A stretch of 50,353 nt of DNA from an uncultured Neisseriaceae bacterium. GTDB taxonomy: Bacteria; Pseudomonadota; Gammaproteobacteria; Burkholderiales; Neisseriaceae. The notes under the pieces were generated by a model. It saw only the letters and a program-made list of their open reading frames with translations. It was not told the origin of the DNA and searched no databases. Position 1 is the first letter of the stretch; each line of letters opens with the position of its first letter. Shown piece after piece: positions 9,496 through 19,804 of this stretch. Made by a program: the position numbers and the translations under genes. The stretch lies in NCBI GenBank assembly GCA_945267035.1, contig CALYOS010000015.1, forward strand, positions 1 through 50,353. The letters run 5' to 3'.

Positions 9496-9708
9496 TTAAT
9501 AATATTTAGGTGGTAATTGCTGGCTACGCAGACGTTTTTGTAAACGTTTTACCGCTGCAGCTTTTTTGCGTTTACGCTCAGTAGTTGGTTTTTCGTATGC
9601 TTCACGAGCACGCAGTTCAGTCATTAAACCAGTTTTTTCTACAGAACGTTTGAAACGGCGCATTGCAACTTCAAATGGTTCATTTTCTTTTACACGAATA
9701 GAAGGCAT
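9496..9708 (-). CDS. rpsU: 30S ribosomal protein S21
   Basis: 70 residues, full length, very basic. It starts [20 protein letters not shown] and has the family's Lys/Arg-rich helices ([19 protein letters not shown]). S21 sits at the 30S platform near the 3' end of 16S rRNA and helps mRNA base pairing at the Shine-Dalgarno site. First gene of the rpsU-yqeY-dnaG-rpoD operon, with its own promoter about 200 nt upstream and a long structured leader described separately. Confidence 0.98.
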   Translation of the reverse strand: MPSIRVKENEPFEVAMRRFKRSVEKTGLMTELRAREAYEKPTTERKRKKAAAVKRLQKRLRSQQLPPKYY

Positions 9709-9738
9709 GTTTTTTCCAAATTAATTTCAATAATCAAT

Positions 9739-9840
9739 ACTAACGCATTGTTAGTCTAACAAATAATTAAATAGTGACCATACTGTGGTCTTGTGGTTTA
9801 AAGGCACCACCTAGCCAAGACAACATCACCTCCTAAGGTG
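9739..9840 (-). promoter_or_regulatory. Structured leader of rpsU with several hairpins
   Basis: Between promoter and rpsU the leader can fold into CACCT-TAGG-AGGTG (9827-9840), GTGGT-8nt-ACCAC (9793-9810), GACCA-CAGTA-TGGTC (9776-9790), and ACTAAC-5nt-GTTAGT (9739-9755). The last has a competing partner, since GTTAG at 9750-9754 can instead pair with CTAAC at 9756-9760. The first hairpin holds the Shine-Dalgarno sequence of a micro-ORF. The layout is that of a translational or attenuation control region. Its function is inferred. Confidence 0.5.
9767..9826 (-). CDS. Micro-ORF in the rpsU leader (candidate leader peptide)
   Basis: A 19-codon frame with the product MLSWLGGAFKPQDHSMVTI ends at TAA 9767-9769. 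Immediately upstream is AGGAGGTGAT, a 10-base perfect complement to the 3' end of 16S rRNA, far stronger than the ribosome sites of most genes here. The Shine-Dalgarno overlaps the ATG closely. A TTG one codon later in the same frame has the better 5-nt spacing. The site lies in the 3' arm of a small hairpin. The frame is inside the rpsU leader, about 60 nt before the S21 start. I do not recognise the peptide. Confidence 0.45.
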   Translation of the reverse strand: MLSWLGGAFKPQDHSMVTI

Positions 9841-9904
9841 CATTGAACATAGTATTTTAGTTTGAATTTAATACTATGGTAGTTATGATATACAGAATTT
9901 TCTG

Positions 9905-9933
9905 ATTATCGTTGATTATCTCTATTTTGTCAA
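9905..9933 (-). promoter_or_regulatory. Sigma-70 promoter of the rpsU-yqeY-dnaG-rpoD operon
   Basis: On the minus strand a perfect TTGACA (9928-9933), a 17-nt spacer and GATAAT (9905-9910). It lies between the spoT stop and rpsU and predicts a transcript start near 9898, giving a leader of about 190 nt. Confidence 0.8.
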
Positions 9934-9970
9934 TAAAGTACTTGTGCGAAAGTGGCTTGTTGTAGCATGC

Positions 9971-12499
9971 TTAAATTCTGCTGAGGCGTCGAATTTCTGG
10001 AATAGAGTGTAAATTCCGCATAATTTTATTTAGCTGGTCTAAATCTTTCACATGCAGGACAAAGCGAAACTCAATAAATCCATCAACCCCTTCAAGTTTT
10101 TTGGAAGTGGTTTCAACCGATTTGATGTCACCGCCGTTGATTGAAATAGCTTGAGCAATGGAAGCTAACAGCCCGTGACCATCAATGGCATAGATGCAAA
10201 GTATCGCCTGATAATTGTTGGCTTGAAGGACATCCCAGCTGGCATCTAATTGTATGTCTGGATCGGTCTTTAAGACATTGTTACAAGTATCTCGATGGAT
10301 AATAATGCCTTGATCTTTGATTAATAGAGCTTTAATGTTATCACCGGGTATGGGGTTACAGCATTTAGCCAGATGGATATGTGACGATTCATTGCCACTG
10401 ATGCTGATCGGACTCAATTTAATGGTATCGCTGAAATGTTCGCCAGCAAGTTCTGCAATATGCATGGCCACCGATACCGGTTTGAGCAATCCCATGCCAA
10501 CGTCAGATAAAACATTTTCAAAGGTTGTATTTTTATTATTGAGATCGGCCAGGTATTTATCCTTTAAATCATCAGACAATAAAACGTTGGCAGGTAATAG
10601 GCTGGATAAAGCTTTCTGTAATAGTTTTTCGCCCAATTTAATGGCATCATAGCGATTCATTTTTTTGATTTGGCTTCGAATCGCACTGCGAGCATGACTG
10701 GAAACAGCAAAATCAAGCCAGGCAGGAGTGGGGCGACCTTCGCTGGAGGTAATAATTTCTACAACATCGCCAGTGTGTAATTTGGTGCGCAATGGCATTA
10801 GATTGTGATTAACTCGAGCAGAGACGGTGCGATTGCCGATATCGGTGTGCACTGCATACGCAAAATCAACGGGTGTCGCACCTTTAGGTAGAGTGATAAT
10901 TTTACCTTTAGGCGTAAAAACATATACTTCGCTTGGAAATAAGTCAGTTTTGACATGTTCCAAAAATTCAATGGCATTAGCACTATGAGCCTGTAAATCC
11001 AAAATGCTTTGTAACCATTCATTTGTGCGCATCTGCGCCTGATCGAAGCTGGTTTGTTCGCCTTCTTTATATACCCAATAGCTTGAAATTCCTCTTTCAG
11101 CGATGATGTCCATTTCATAAGTACGTATTTGCACTTCTAAGGGTAACCCATATGGACCAACCAAGACGGTGTGTAAACTTTGATAACCATTATTTTTGGG
11201 AATGGCGATGTAATCTTTGATCCGACCAGGCTTTGGTTTATAAAGGTTGTGTAGCGCACCTAAAGCCGCATAGCAGGCAGGGATGTTGTTAACAATAACA
11301 CGGAAGGTATAAAGATCCATCACTTCCGCAAAATGCAAATTTTTAGAGCGCATCTTCTCATAAATGCTGTAAAGATTTTTTTCCCGCCCTTTGACTTGTG
11401 CTTCAATATTGGCGCTCACAAGGCGTTGACTAAAAGCACGTAAAACTTTGCCTACAATGTCGTGTCGGTTTCGTCTGGATGATTGTATGGCTTTCTCAAG
11501 TACTTCGTATCGATGAGGGTAAAGATATTTGAACGATAAATCTTGTAATTCATGATACACGTAATTCAGACCGATGCGATTAGCCAACTGAGCATAAATC
11601 TCCATGGTTTCCTGCGCAATACGCCGTCGGCTGGATGGTTTTTTTGCCCCCAATGTCCGCATATTATGCAGACGATCTGACAGTTTTACGATGATAACCC
11701 GAATGTCTTGAGTCATAGCCATAATCAGTTTGCGGAAGCTTTCAGCTTGTGCTTCCTGCTGACTGTTATATTCTAATTTTTCTAATTTTGACAATCCATC
11801 GACCATGTTGGCAATTGATTGACCAAATTGTTGGGTTAATTGTTCTTTGCTGGTGCCCGTATCTTCTAAAACATCATGCAATACCCCAGCACACAATGCT
11901 TGGATATCAACATGCCACTCTGCCAATTGAGTGGCGACAGCTAGAGGATGGGTAATATAGGGCAGTCCACTATTACGAAATTGGCCAGCGTGAGCTTGGG
12001 CGCCAAATATGAAGGCCTGATTTAATAACTCAAGTTCTTCATTGCCCAGATATTTAGCTGTGCGAAATAATTTATTTTTGGCTTGATTGATAATAAGTTG
12101 ATAACTTGACTCAATCTGTTGGCGGCATAAATCAAGTTGAGTTTGAAAATCATCACTGCTTTGAGTATCAATTTCTTCAAAAAATTTAAGTCCTACTGGT
12201 CCCAAATCAACCTTTAGAGGATTCGATTCCTGATAGGCTAAATCTTCAAATGCGGTTTTGATTAAAGCAGCAGCTAAAGCTTGTATCCGTTGTTGTTCTT
12301 TTGCCAATGCCGTGGTTATGGCAAAACTGCGTTTTAATTTAGACGTTTTGCCAAGATTATGGGCAATGTTGTAAATATAGGCGCAGCTTTCTTCCAGTAT
12401 TTCCCAGCGTTCAATTTTGCCCAGATATTCAGTCTGGGCAAAAAGATCGCTTCGCCACTGATCTACAGGGGTAGCATAGGATATACTGGGCGCGAACAT
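9971..12499 (-). CDS. spoT: Bifunctional (p)ppGpp synthetase/hydrolase, long form
   Basis: 842 residues against about 700-740 for most Rel/SpoT proteins. The hydrolase HD domain has HPLAVATQLAEW and HDVLEDTG (H208, D209). The synthetase domain has GRIKDYIAIPKNNGYQSLHT (RxKD form of bifunctional enzymes) and EVQIRT. TGS (VYVFTPKGKIITLPKGATPV), a helical/zinc-finger-like part (HLAKCCNPIPGDNI) and a C-terminal ACT domain follow. Both activities look intact. The excess is an N-terminal helical extension of about 135 residues. There is no internal ATG that would remove it before the HD domain. It lies 15 nt after rpoZ in the gmk-rpoZ-spoT operon, as in E. coli. Confidence 0.95.
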   Translation of the reverse strand: MFAPSISYATPVDQWRSDLFAQTEYLGKIERWEILEESCAYIYNIAHNLGKTSKLKRSFAITTALAKEQQRIQALAAALIKTAFEDLAYQESNPLKVDLGPVGLKFFEEIDTQSSDDFQTQLDLCRQQIESSYQLIINQAKNKLFRTAKYLGNEELELLNQAFIFGAQAHAGQFRNSGLPYITHPLAVATQLAEWHVDIQALCAGVLHDVLEDTGTSKEQLTQQFGQSIANMVDGLSKLEKLEYNSQQEAQAESFRKLIMAMTQDIRVIIVKLSDRLHNMRTLGAKKPSSRRRIAQETMEIYAQLANRIGLNYVYHELQDLSFKYLYPHRYEVLEKAIQSSRRNRHDIVGKVLRAFSQRLVSANIEAQVKGREKNLYSIYEKMRSKNLHFAEVMDLYTFRVIVNNIPACYAALGALHNLYKPKPGRIKDYIAIPKNNGYQSLHTVLVGPYGLPLEVQIRTYEMDIIAERGISSYWVYKEGEQTSFDQAQMRTNEWLQSILDLQAHSANAIEFLEHVKTDLFPSEVYVFTPKGKIITLPKGATPVDFAYAVHTDIGNRTVSARVNHNLMPLRTKLHTGDVVEIITSSEGRPTPAWLDFAVSSHARSAIRSQIKKMNRYDAIKLGEKLLQKALSSLLPANVLLSDDLKDKYLADLNNKNTTFENVLSDVGMGLLKPVSVAMHIAELAGEHFSDTIKLSPISISGNESSHIHLAKCCNPIPGDNIKALLIKDQGIIIHRDTCNNVLKTDPDIQLDASWDVLQANNYQAILCIYAIDGHGLLASIAQAISINGGDIKSVETTSKKLEGVDGFIEFRFVLHVKDLDQLNKIMRNLHSIPEIRRLSRI

Positions 12500-12514
12500 G
12501 GCGGAGTGCCTGAA

Positions 12515-12718
12515 TTATTTTTTCTGATTTAACAATTCAGAGCCGATTTGTCCAGAGGCTATTTCACGCAAGGCAATAACCGTGGGTTTATCATGGTCTT
12601 CTTCTACCAGTGCAGTGGCGCCATTGGCTAACTGACGTGCGCGCATGGCTGCAACCATGGTTAAATCAAAATGATTTGAAATACGTCCGATGCAATCTTC
12701 TACAGTAATACGTGCCAT
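12515..12718 (-). CDS. rpoZ: RNA polymerase omega subunit
   Basis: 67 residues. It starts [19 protein letters not shown] and continues with [14 protein letters not shown], the helix that clamps the beta-prime subunit. Omega assists RNA polymerase assembly and forms part of the ppGpp binding site, which fits its place between gmk and spoT. Slightly shorter than the enteric protein (91 residues), within the range seen in neisserial forms. Confidence 0.96.
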   Translation of the reverse strand: MARITVEDCIGRISNHFDLTMVAAMRARQLANGATALVEEDHDKPTVIALREIASGQIGSELLNQKK

Positions 12719-12763
12719 TTTTAAATCCAGTTATAAAAAATAAAGTAAATATCAATTAAATTA

Positions 12764-13372
12764 TTATTCAGATAAAATTTTCTCAATATTGCGATGTTGA
12801 GCTTTCGTGCGCAGACCAGCAGAACGGATAATGGCCAGAAGGTCGAGTTCTGCTTGATCTAATTCTTGATTAACAATAACATAATCAAATAGATAGCATT
12901 GTTCAATTTCTTCGCGGGCTTTACCCAAACGATATTGAATGACTTCCTGAGAGTCGGTACCTCGATTAATTAAACGTTCATTTAATTCTGCCATTGACGG
13001 CGGTAATATAAATATACTGGTTGCATCTGGTAATAATTGACGAATTTGAGCTGCTCCTTGCACATCAATTTCCAGAATAACATTAAATCCTGCTTTTTTC
13101 AGTGATTCAACGGCAGCAAGGCTGGTGCCATAGTAGTTGCCATATACCTGAGCGTGTTCGATAAAGGCATTGGCAGCAATCATTTCTTCAAATTCATTTT
13201 TGCTAACAAAATGATAGTGCACGCCATTTTGTTCACCCTCTCTTGGTGCTCTGGTCGTATGAGATATGGAGACACGGATATCTTGTTCACGGGAACTCAG
13301 GCGAGATACCAATGTGGTTTTACCTGTGCCGGAAGCAGCAGTAACAATGAAAATATGTCCAATTTGAAGCAT
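12764..13372 (-). CDS. gmk: Guanylate kinase
   Basis: 202 residues, full length. The phosphate-binding loop is ASGTGKTT (residues 13-20). The GMP-binding part follows with SISHTTRAPREGEQNGVHYH, and the lid and C-terminal helices end at residue 202. It phosphorylates GMP to GDP in the cytoplasm. First gene of the gmk-rpoZ-spoT operon, divergent from pyrG with 166 nt between. Confidence 0.97.
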   Translation of the reverse strand: MLQIGHIFIVTAASGTGKTTLVSRLSSREQDIRVSISHTTRAPREGEQNGVHYHFVSKNEFEEMIAANAFIEHAQVYGNYYGTSLAAVESLKKAGFNVILEIDVQGAAQIRQLLPDATSIFILPPSMAELNERLINRGTDSQEVIQYRLGKAREEIEQCYLFDYVIVNQELDQAELDLLAIIRSAGLRTKAQHRNIEKILSE

Positions 13373-13482
13373 GATACAAATTTATGGATTTCGGTGATTA
13401 ATTATGCCACAACCGTGGGTAATGCGCTAATATCGTCTCGATACTCTTGCATAATCTTGCAATTGAAAGTCAGGCAACAGCC

Positions 13483-15164
<1,682 letters not shown>

Positions 15165-15184
15165 TTTATCCCTTTTGTTCTAGT

Positions 15185-15213
15185 AGACTCTCTGAATCAG
15201 AGAGTCTTTTTTT
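15185..15213 (+). terminator. Terminator of pyrG
   Basis: Perfect stem AGACTCTCTG/CAGAGAGTCT (15185-15194, 15198-15207) with a 3-nt AAT loop and a T7 tail, 20 nt after the pyrG stop. Confidence 0.92.
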
Positions 15214-15236
15214 ATATGTAAATCAAATTATTATCT

Positions 15237-15265
15237 TTGCCAACTGTGCCTTCTTTTTGTATGAT
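15237..15265 (+). promoter_or_regulatory. Sigma-70 promoter of the DUF3465 gene
   Basis: TTGCCA (15237-15242), a 17-nt spacer and TATGAT (15260-15265). It lies right after the pyrG terminator and overlaps the in-frame TTG at 15237 and the ATGs at 15261/15264, so these cannot be the starts on a transcript from this promoter. Confidence 0.65.
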
Positions 15266-15293
15266 GATAAAAAATCATATAAACCAAATAGAT

Positions 15294-15815
15294 ATGAAGT
15301 CATTATACTTGAAAGAATTATTGCTTTTAATTGGAATTGGCATAGGGCTGTGGTGGTGGCAAAATGAAAATAGCCTTGAAACCAAAGCAGATACCAGCCA
15401 ACTACAACAACAAGTTTCAGAATCATTCAAATCAATCAAAGAAAACCTAACCAAGCCTCCAACTAATGATATCTCTCGGCAACAAAATATCGTATCCATT
15501 GAACAGGCTCAAAGGGAAAATTTAGCTAAAACGCAAGTGATTGGAGAGGGTAAGGTGATTAAAATTTTACCGGATGATAATCAAGGTAGTAGACATCAGC
15601 GTTTTATTCTACAGGTGCCAAGTGGCACGATATTGATAGTGCATAATCTGGAATTATCTTCGCGATTACCAGATCTACAAAATGGGGATACTGTATCATT
15701 TGCTGGGGAATATATAAAAAATAAACATGGAGGTTTTGTGCACTGGACACATCATGATCCATCTAGTCATCACGAGGCAGGGTGGTTAATATATCGTGGG
15801 CAAAAGTATCAATAA
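15294..15815 (+). CDS. DUF3465 protein, membrane-anchored
   Basis: About 173 residues from the ATG at 15294. An N-terminal hydrophobic segment (LLLLIGIGIGLWWW) anchors it or acts as a signal. A Gln/Ser-rich linker follows, then the DUF3465 domain: GEGKVIKILPDDNQGSRHQR, a beta barrel with ILIVHNLEL, NGDTVSF and VHWTHHDPSSHHEAGWLIY. The His-rich HWTHHD box is the family's signature. Its biochemical role is unknown. The compact beta structure resembles nucleic-acid or ligand-binding OB-like barrels. The frame extends to a TTG at 15237, but a good promoter covers that part, so the ATG at 15294 is preferred, although its ribosome site is weak. Confidence 0.85.
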   Translation: MKSLYLKELLLLIGIGIGLWWWQNENSLETKADTSQLQQQVSESFKSIKENLTKPPTNDISRQQNIVSIEQAQRENLAKTQVIGEGKVIKILPDDNQGSRHQRFILQVPSGTILIVHNLELSSRLPDLQNGDTVSFAGEYIKNKHGGFVHWTHHDPSSHHEAGWLIYRGQKYQ

Positions 15816-15843
15816 ATGAATATTATATTGGTTTAACATAGCA

Positions 15844-15849
15844 TATAAT
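15844..15849 (+). promoter_or_regulatory. Likely -10 box for the HdeD-like gene
   Basis: A perfect TATAAT 31 nt before the ATG at 15880. No convincing -35 hexamer lies 16-18 nt upstream. Confidence 0.4.
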
Positions 15850-15879
15850 CATTTTATTAAACACACTAAAGGATAAATA

Positions 15880-16452
15880 ATGGACAATCTTTCTCAATTA
15901 CGGACTATGGGCAATATTCTTGCACAAAATTGGTGGATTATACTTTGGCGGGGCATTGCGGCTTTAATTTTTGGCTTAATCACATGGTTTAATCCAGTCA
16001 TCACCCTGTACGTCATGGTAATTTTTTTTGGTGGATATGCTTTTGTAGATGGTGTTCTAGGTATCATCATGGCGATACGAGGACGACATTATCATCATAA
16101 ATGGTGGCTACTGTTGATTTGGGCTCTGGCAAACTTATTAACTGGTATTTTGACTTTCTTCTGGCCGCTTATCACCATGGTAGTTCTCACCGAAATTATT
16201 GCCATTTGGGCGATTATTTCCGGGTTATTACAAATTTTCACTGCAATTGGTTTACGCAAAGCTATTCAAGGTGAGGGATGGATCGTATTGGGGGGTATTC
16301 TTTCTATACTTTTAGGTATTGTACTAATTATCAATCCATTCGAGGGTGGCATTGCCTTAACCTGGGCATTGGGTATTTATGCAACAGTATTTGGTATCAT
16401 TACTGTGGTACTGGCTTTTTGGGTAAGACGCCATGCCAAAAAAGGGTATTAA
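15880..16452 (+). CDS. HdeD family membrane protein (DUF308)
   Basis: 190 residues with six predicted membrane segments in three pairs (for example IILWRGIAALIFGLITWF near residues 20-37 and WIVLGGILSILLGIVLIINP near 130-149), the internally repeated pattern of HdeD/DUF308 proteins. E. coli HdeD is an inner-membrane protein of acid resistance. Most family members are uncharacterised. A good AAGGA site lies 6 nt before the ATG. Convergent with tyrB across a shared terminator. Confidence 0.88.
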   Translation: MDNLSQLRTMGNILAQNWWIILWRGIAALIFGLITWFNPVITLYVMVIFFGGYAFVDGVLGIIMAIRGRHYHHKWWLLLIWALANLLTGILTFFWPLITMVVLTEIIAIWAIISGLLQIFTAIGLRKAIQGEGWIVLGGILSILLGIVLIINPFEGGIALTWALGIYATVFGIITVVLAFWVRRHAKKGY

Positions 16453-16573
16453 ACCAAGCTTTGTGGTATCCCTTATAATGCCTTAAAGAGGTTAGTTTTA
16501 TGATTGATGAAATAGTGGCTATTCAGTTGATCAACTAAGCCTAACTAAGAGAAAAAGATAATTCTCATTTGAT

Positions 16574-16614
16574 TTAAAAAGATGTCTGTATTTCAGTACA
16601 GACATCTTTTTAGT
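16574..16614. terminator. Bidirectional terminator between the HdeD-like gene and tyrB
   Basis: Perfect 14-bp stem AAAAGATGTCTGTA (16577-16590)/TACAGACATCTTTT (16597-16610) with T-rich sequence on both strands, placed between convergent genes. Confidence 0.9.
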
Positions 16615-16632
16615 TTCTAGATTTACAGTAAA

Positions 16633-17826
16633 TTATGTTAAAACTTTAGCCATAGCCTGAGCAACATAATCAATGTTTTTGGTATTTAACCCAGCGATAC
16701 ACATGCGACCATTTTCTACAATATAGATACTGAATTCACTTTGTAATCGAGCTACTTGCTCAGAATTCAGCCCTGTAAAACTGAACATGCCTCTTTGTTT
16801 GGTGAGAAAACTAAAATCTCGTCCAGGAATGCTAGATTGCAACACCTCATGAAGACGGAAACGCATTGCATGAATTCTCTCACGCATTTCAGTGACTTCT
16901 TGTTGCCATTGATTGAAAAGATCAGCATTGTTGAGTACTTGATCAACGATATAATTGCCATGTCCCGGTGGGCTGGAGTAAAACCGACGAATAATAAATT
17001 TGAGCTGACTTTGCACAATTTTTGCTTGTTCCTGATTTGGACAGACCACACTTAGAGCGCCAACTCGCTCTCCATATAAAGACATATTTTTAGAAAAAGA
17101 ATTGCTGATATACAGATACAAGCCTAAATCTACTGCTTTGCGAATGGCATAAGTATCTTGCTCCAGATCATCACCCAAACCTTGGTAAGCAAAATCCATA
17201 AAAGGAATCAGTTTTTTTTCTTTGATGATGGTGAGTAATTCATCCCATTCTGAAGCAGTTGGATCAATACCTGTGGGGTTATGGCAACATGGATGTAATA
17301 AAATAATATTTCCTGCATCAAGTTGCTGTAGAAATTGTTTCAATTCCTCAATTTTTAAACCGTTTGTTGCTGGGTCATAATAGGGATATTTTTTGACTGT
17401 GAATCCAGCACCTTCAAAGATACTGATGTGATTTCCCCAGGTGGGATTGCTGACATAGATGTTTGCTCGTGGAAACCACTGATGGATAAATTCTGCACCT
17501 ACTCTGAGTGCACCAGAACCACCCAAACTAGCAATGGTGGCTATCCGTCCAGATTGAACAGCTTCATGTTGGGTGCCAAATAAAAGGTTTTGACAGGCCT
17601 GACGATATCCTGCCAGACCATCCATGGGTAAATAATTGTGAGGTATGTTTTGCTGTGCTAATTGCTTTTCAACAGTTTTAACACATTCTAATATGGGTAA
17701 ACGACCTTCATTATCATAATATACTCCCACTCCAAGGTTTACCTTATTGGGATTAGGATCTACATTATATTTATCGATTAGACCCAGAATAGGGTCTCCA
17801 GGATAGTATCTGACATTTTGAAACAT
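16633..17826 (-). CDS. tyrB: Aromatic/aspartate aminotransferase (class I, PLP)
   Basis: 397 residues, full length for the AspC/TyrB family. Visible are VNLGVGVYYDNEGRLPIL, the NPTG-type motif HNPTGIDPT, FMDFAYQG (D211, binds the PLP nitrogen) and SNSFSKNMSLYGERVG (Schiff-base lysine K246). It transfers amino groups between glutamate and aspartate, tyrosine or phenylalanine. TyrB is preferred over AspC because of the Neisseria-like context with aromatic-pathway genes nearby. The specificity is not certain. A palindromic operator-like site lies about 55-70 nt upstream. Confidence 0.93.
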   Translation of the reverse strand: MFQNVRYYPGDPILGLIDKYNVDPNPNKVNLGVGVYYDNEGRLPILECVKTVEKQLAQQNIPHNYLPMDGLAGYRQACQNLLFGTQHEAVQSGRIATIASLGGSGALRVGAEFIHQWFPRANIYVSNPTWGNHISIFEGAGFTVKKYPYYDPATNGLKIEELKQFLQQLDAGNIILLHPCCHNPTGIDPTASEWDELLTIIKEKKLIPFMDFAYQGLGDDLEQDTYAIRKAVDLGLYLYISNSFSKNMSLYGERVGALSVVCPNQEQAKIVQSQLKFIIRRFYSSPPGHGNYIVDQVLNNADLFNQWQQEVTEMRERIHAMRFRLHEVLQSSIPGRDFSFLTKQRGMFSFTGLNSEQVARLQSEFSIYIVENGRMCIAGLNTKNIDYVAQAMAKVLT

Positions 17827-17878
17827 TTCAGTTCCTTAAAACAGCAATATTATTTAGTATGAAAAAAATGAAACTGCT

Positions 17879-17895
17879 GTAGTACAATTTACTAC
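17879..17895. promoter_or_regulatory. Operator-like inverted repeat upstream of tyrB
   Basis: GTAGTA-CAATT-TACTAC, six-base perfect arms and a 5-nt centre, followed by a second small palindrome (ACAATTGT). It lies in the tyrB promoter region, 53 nt before the start codon. Confidence 0.4.
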
Positions 17896-17936
17896 AATTG
17901 TAATTAAATGTCTTAACTATTTTTAAATTCTGCCGA

Positions 17937-18641
17937 TTACTTTTTTACAAAGACCAAATCCCACACACCATGTCCCAATCTTTTCCCTCTGCTTTCAAAT
18001 TTTGTTTCAGGGCGATAGGTCGGTTTAGGCGCAAAATCATCTGCCGTATTGTTTAATTCATCAAAGCTTCTCAGTACCTCTAACATTTGTTCAGCATACT
18101 CTTCCCAGTCAGTAGCGAGATGAATATAGCCATTTGATTCAAGCTTGGGGAGTAATTGTTCAATAAAAGGGCGTTGAATCAGGCGGCGTTTATGATGTCT
18201 TTTTTTCTGCCATGGATCAGGGAAAAAAATATGAATACCGTGTACACTATCACTATCTAGCATATTGTTGACTACTTCTACTGCATCATGACGCATAACT
18301 CTGATATTAGAAATATTTTCTTCTTGAATCAGTTTTAATAAATTACCCACGCCAGGACCATGAACGTCGATTGCCAAAAAATCCAGTTCTGGTAATCTCT
18401 GAGCGATAGTTACAGTTGCGGTGCCCATTCCAAAGCCAATCTCAACTATTTTGGGAGCTGTTCGCTGGAAAGTGCTATTTAAGTCAATTTTATGAGGGCA
18501 ATAATCTACGCCAAACTTAGACCATTGCGTATCGATGGCACGCTGTTGAGCAGCTGTCATGTGTCCTTGACGTAAAACAAAACTCTTTATATTTCGGCGA
18601 TTTTGCAGGTTTTCACTCGGATCTAATTCAATATTACTCAT
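17937..18641 (-). CDS. trmB: tRNA (guanine-N7-)-methyltransferase
   Basis: 234 residues. Rossmann-fold SAM motif I is VEIGFGMGTAT, followed by FLAIDVHGPGVGNLL. The family signature FFPDPWQKKRHHKRRL and the C-terminal YRPETKFESRG box are present. It methylates G46 in the variable loop of tRNAs. The N-terminus (about 50 residues before motif I) has the usual IKSFVLRQG pattern. It lies 61 nt after aroB on the same strand. Confidence 0.97.
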   Translation of the reverse strand: MSNIELDPSENLQNRRNIKSFVLRQGHMTAAQQRAIDTQWSKFGVDYCPHKIDLNSTFQRTAPKIVEIGFGMGTATVTIAQRLPELDFLAIDVHGPGVGNLLKLIQEENISNIRVMRHDAVEVVNNMLDSDSVHGIHIFFPDPWQKKRHHKRRLIQRPFIEQLLPKLESNGYIHLATDWEEYAEQMLEVLRSFDELNNTADDFAPKPTYRPETKFESRGKRLGHGVWDLVFVKK

Positions 18642-18702
18642 AAAGTTACTTCATCTTTAATTTTTTAAATTAATCACTATTCTTCAAAGTTATTTTTTAT
18701 CA

Positions 18703-19797
18703 TTAACAGACTAGAAATGGTGCTAATGTCTCTTTAAGCACATCAGACGAGATGTTATCTATTAATTTCGCTTGACCAAGCTTTTCAAGGATAACAAAAC
18801 GTAATTTGCCGTCATGGATTTTTTTATCATGACTCATATGGTTAAGCCACGCATCAAATGGCATCATAGGTGGCGTAGTTGGCAGTTTAGCCTTTTTCAG
18901 TAAATTCACAACTCTTCCAGTGTCATCTGGAGTTAAATAACCGATAATTTCAGATAAACGACAAGCAAGTACCATCCCCACAGCAACGGCTTCACCATGT
19001 AGCCAATTACCATAACCCATTTCTGCTTCTATTGCGTGAGCAAATGTATGTCCCAAATTCAGCAGAGCACGTATCCCATTTTCTTTTTCATCCATGCTCA
19101 CGATGTCTGCTTTCATTCTACAGCAGTGGTGTACGGCATACGCCAGTGTAGCTTGATCTAATACCATCAAATGTTCAATATTTTTTTCAAGCCAACTTAA
19201 ATATTCAATATCTCCGAGCAAAGCATATTTTATGACTTCAGCCATACCTGCAGAAAATTCACGCTGAGGTAATGTACTAAGCGTATTTAAGTCAATCAAC
19301 ACGGCTTGCGGCTGATAAAAGGCCCCAATCATATTTTTTCCCAGAGGATGATTGATGGCTGTTTTCCCTCCAACCGAAGAGTCAACTTGACTAAGCAGTG
19401 TGGTCGGAATTTGAATGAACGGGACGCCCCGCTGATAAGTTGCTGCTGCAAAACCGGCCATATCCCCGATAACGCCTCCACCCAAAGCGATAAGTGTGGT
19501 TTGACGATCAGCGCGATTTTGCATTAAACCATCATAAATTAAATTCAAGGTCTGACCGTTCTTATATTTTTCTCCATCTGGCAAAATAATGTTTGAAACT
19601 TCACAATTAAATTGCTTAAAGAAATTTTGCCAACATGAGAGGTAAAGTGGAGCAATGGTGTCATTGCTGATAATCACTACCTTTTTTCCAACAAACGAAG
19701 CAAAAGTTTTGGCAGGATGCTGGATCAGATCCGTATCAATAAAAATAGGGTACTGATGTGAAGGTGTCGTAACCGTTAATGTATACATAGCACTCAT
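18703..19797 (-). CDS. aroB: 3-dehydroquinate synthase
   Basis: 364 residues, usual length. NAD-binding [19 protein letters not shown] and [20 protein letters not shown] are present, and the zinc ligands fall in [20 protein letters not shown] and [11 protein letters not shown]. Second enzyme of the shikimate pathway. An alternative ATG three codons down (19788) fits the family N-terminus equally. Starts 7 nt after aroK and is surely cotranscribed with it. Confidence 0.97.
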   Translation of the reverse strand: MSAMYTLTVTTPSHQYPIFIDTDLIQHPAKTFASFVGKKVVIISNDTIAPLYLSCWQNFFKQFNCEVSNIILPDGEKYKNGQTLNLIYDGLMQNRADRQTTLIALGGGVIGDMAGFAAATYQRGVPFIQIPTTLLSQVDSSVGGKTAINHPLGKNMIGAFYQPQAVLIDLNTLSTLPQREFSAGMAEVIKYALLGDIEYLSWLEKNIEHLMVLDQATLAYAVHHCCRMKADIVSMDEKENGIRALLNLGHTFAHAIEAEMGYGNWLHGEAVAVGMVLACRLSEIIGYLTPDDTGRVVNLLKKAKLPTTPPMMPFDAWLNHMSHDKKIHDGKLRFVILEKLGQAKLIDNISSDVLKETLAPFLVC

Positions 19798-19804
19798 GAA
19801 AAAG

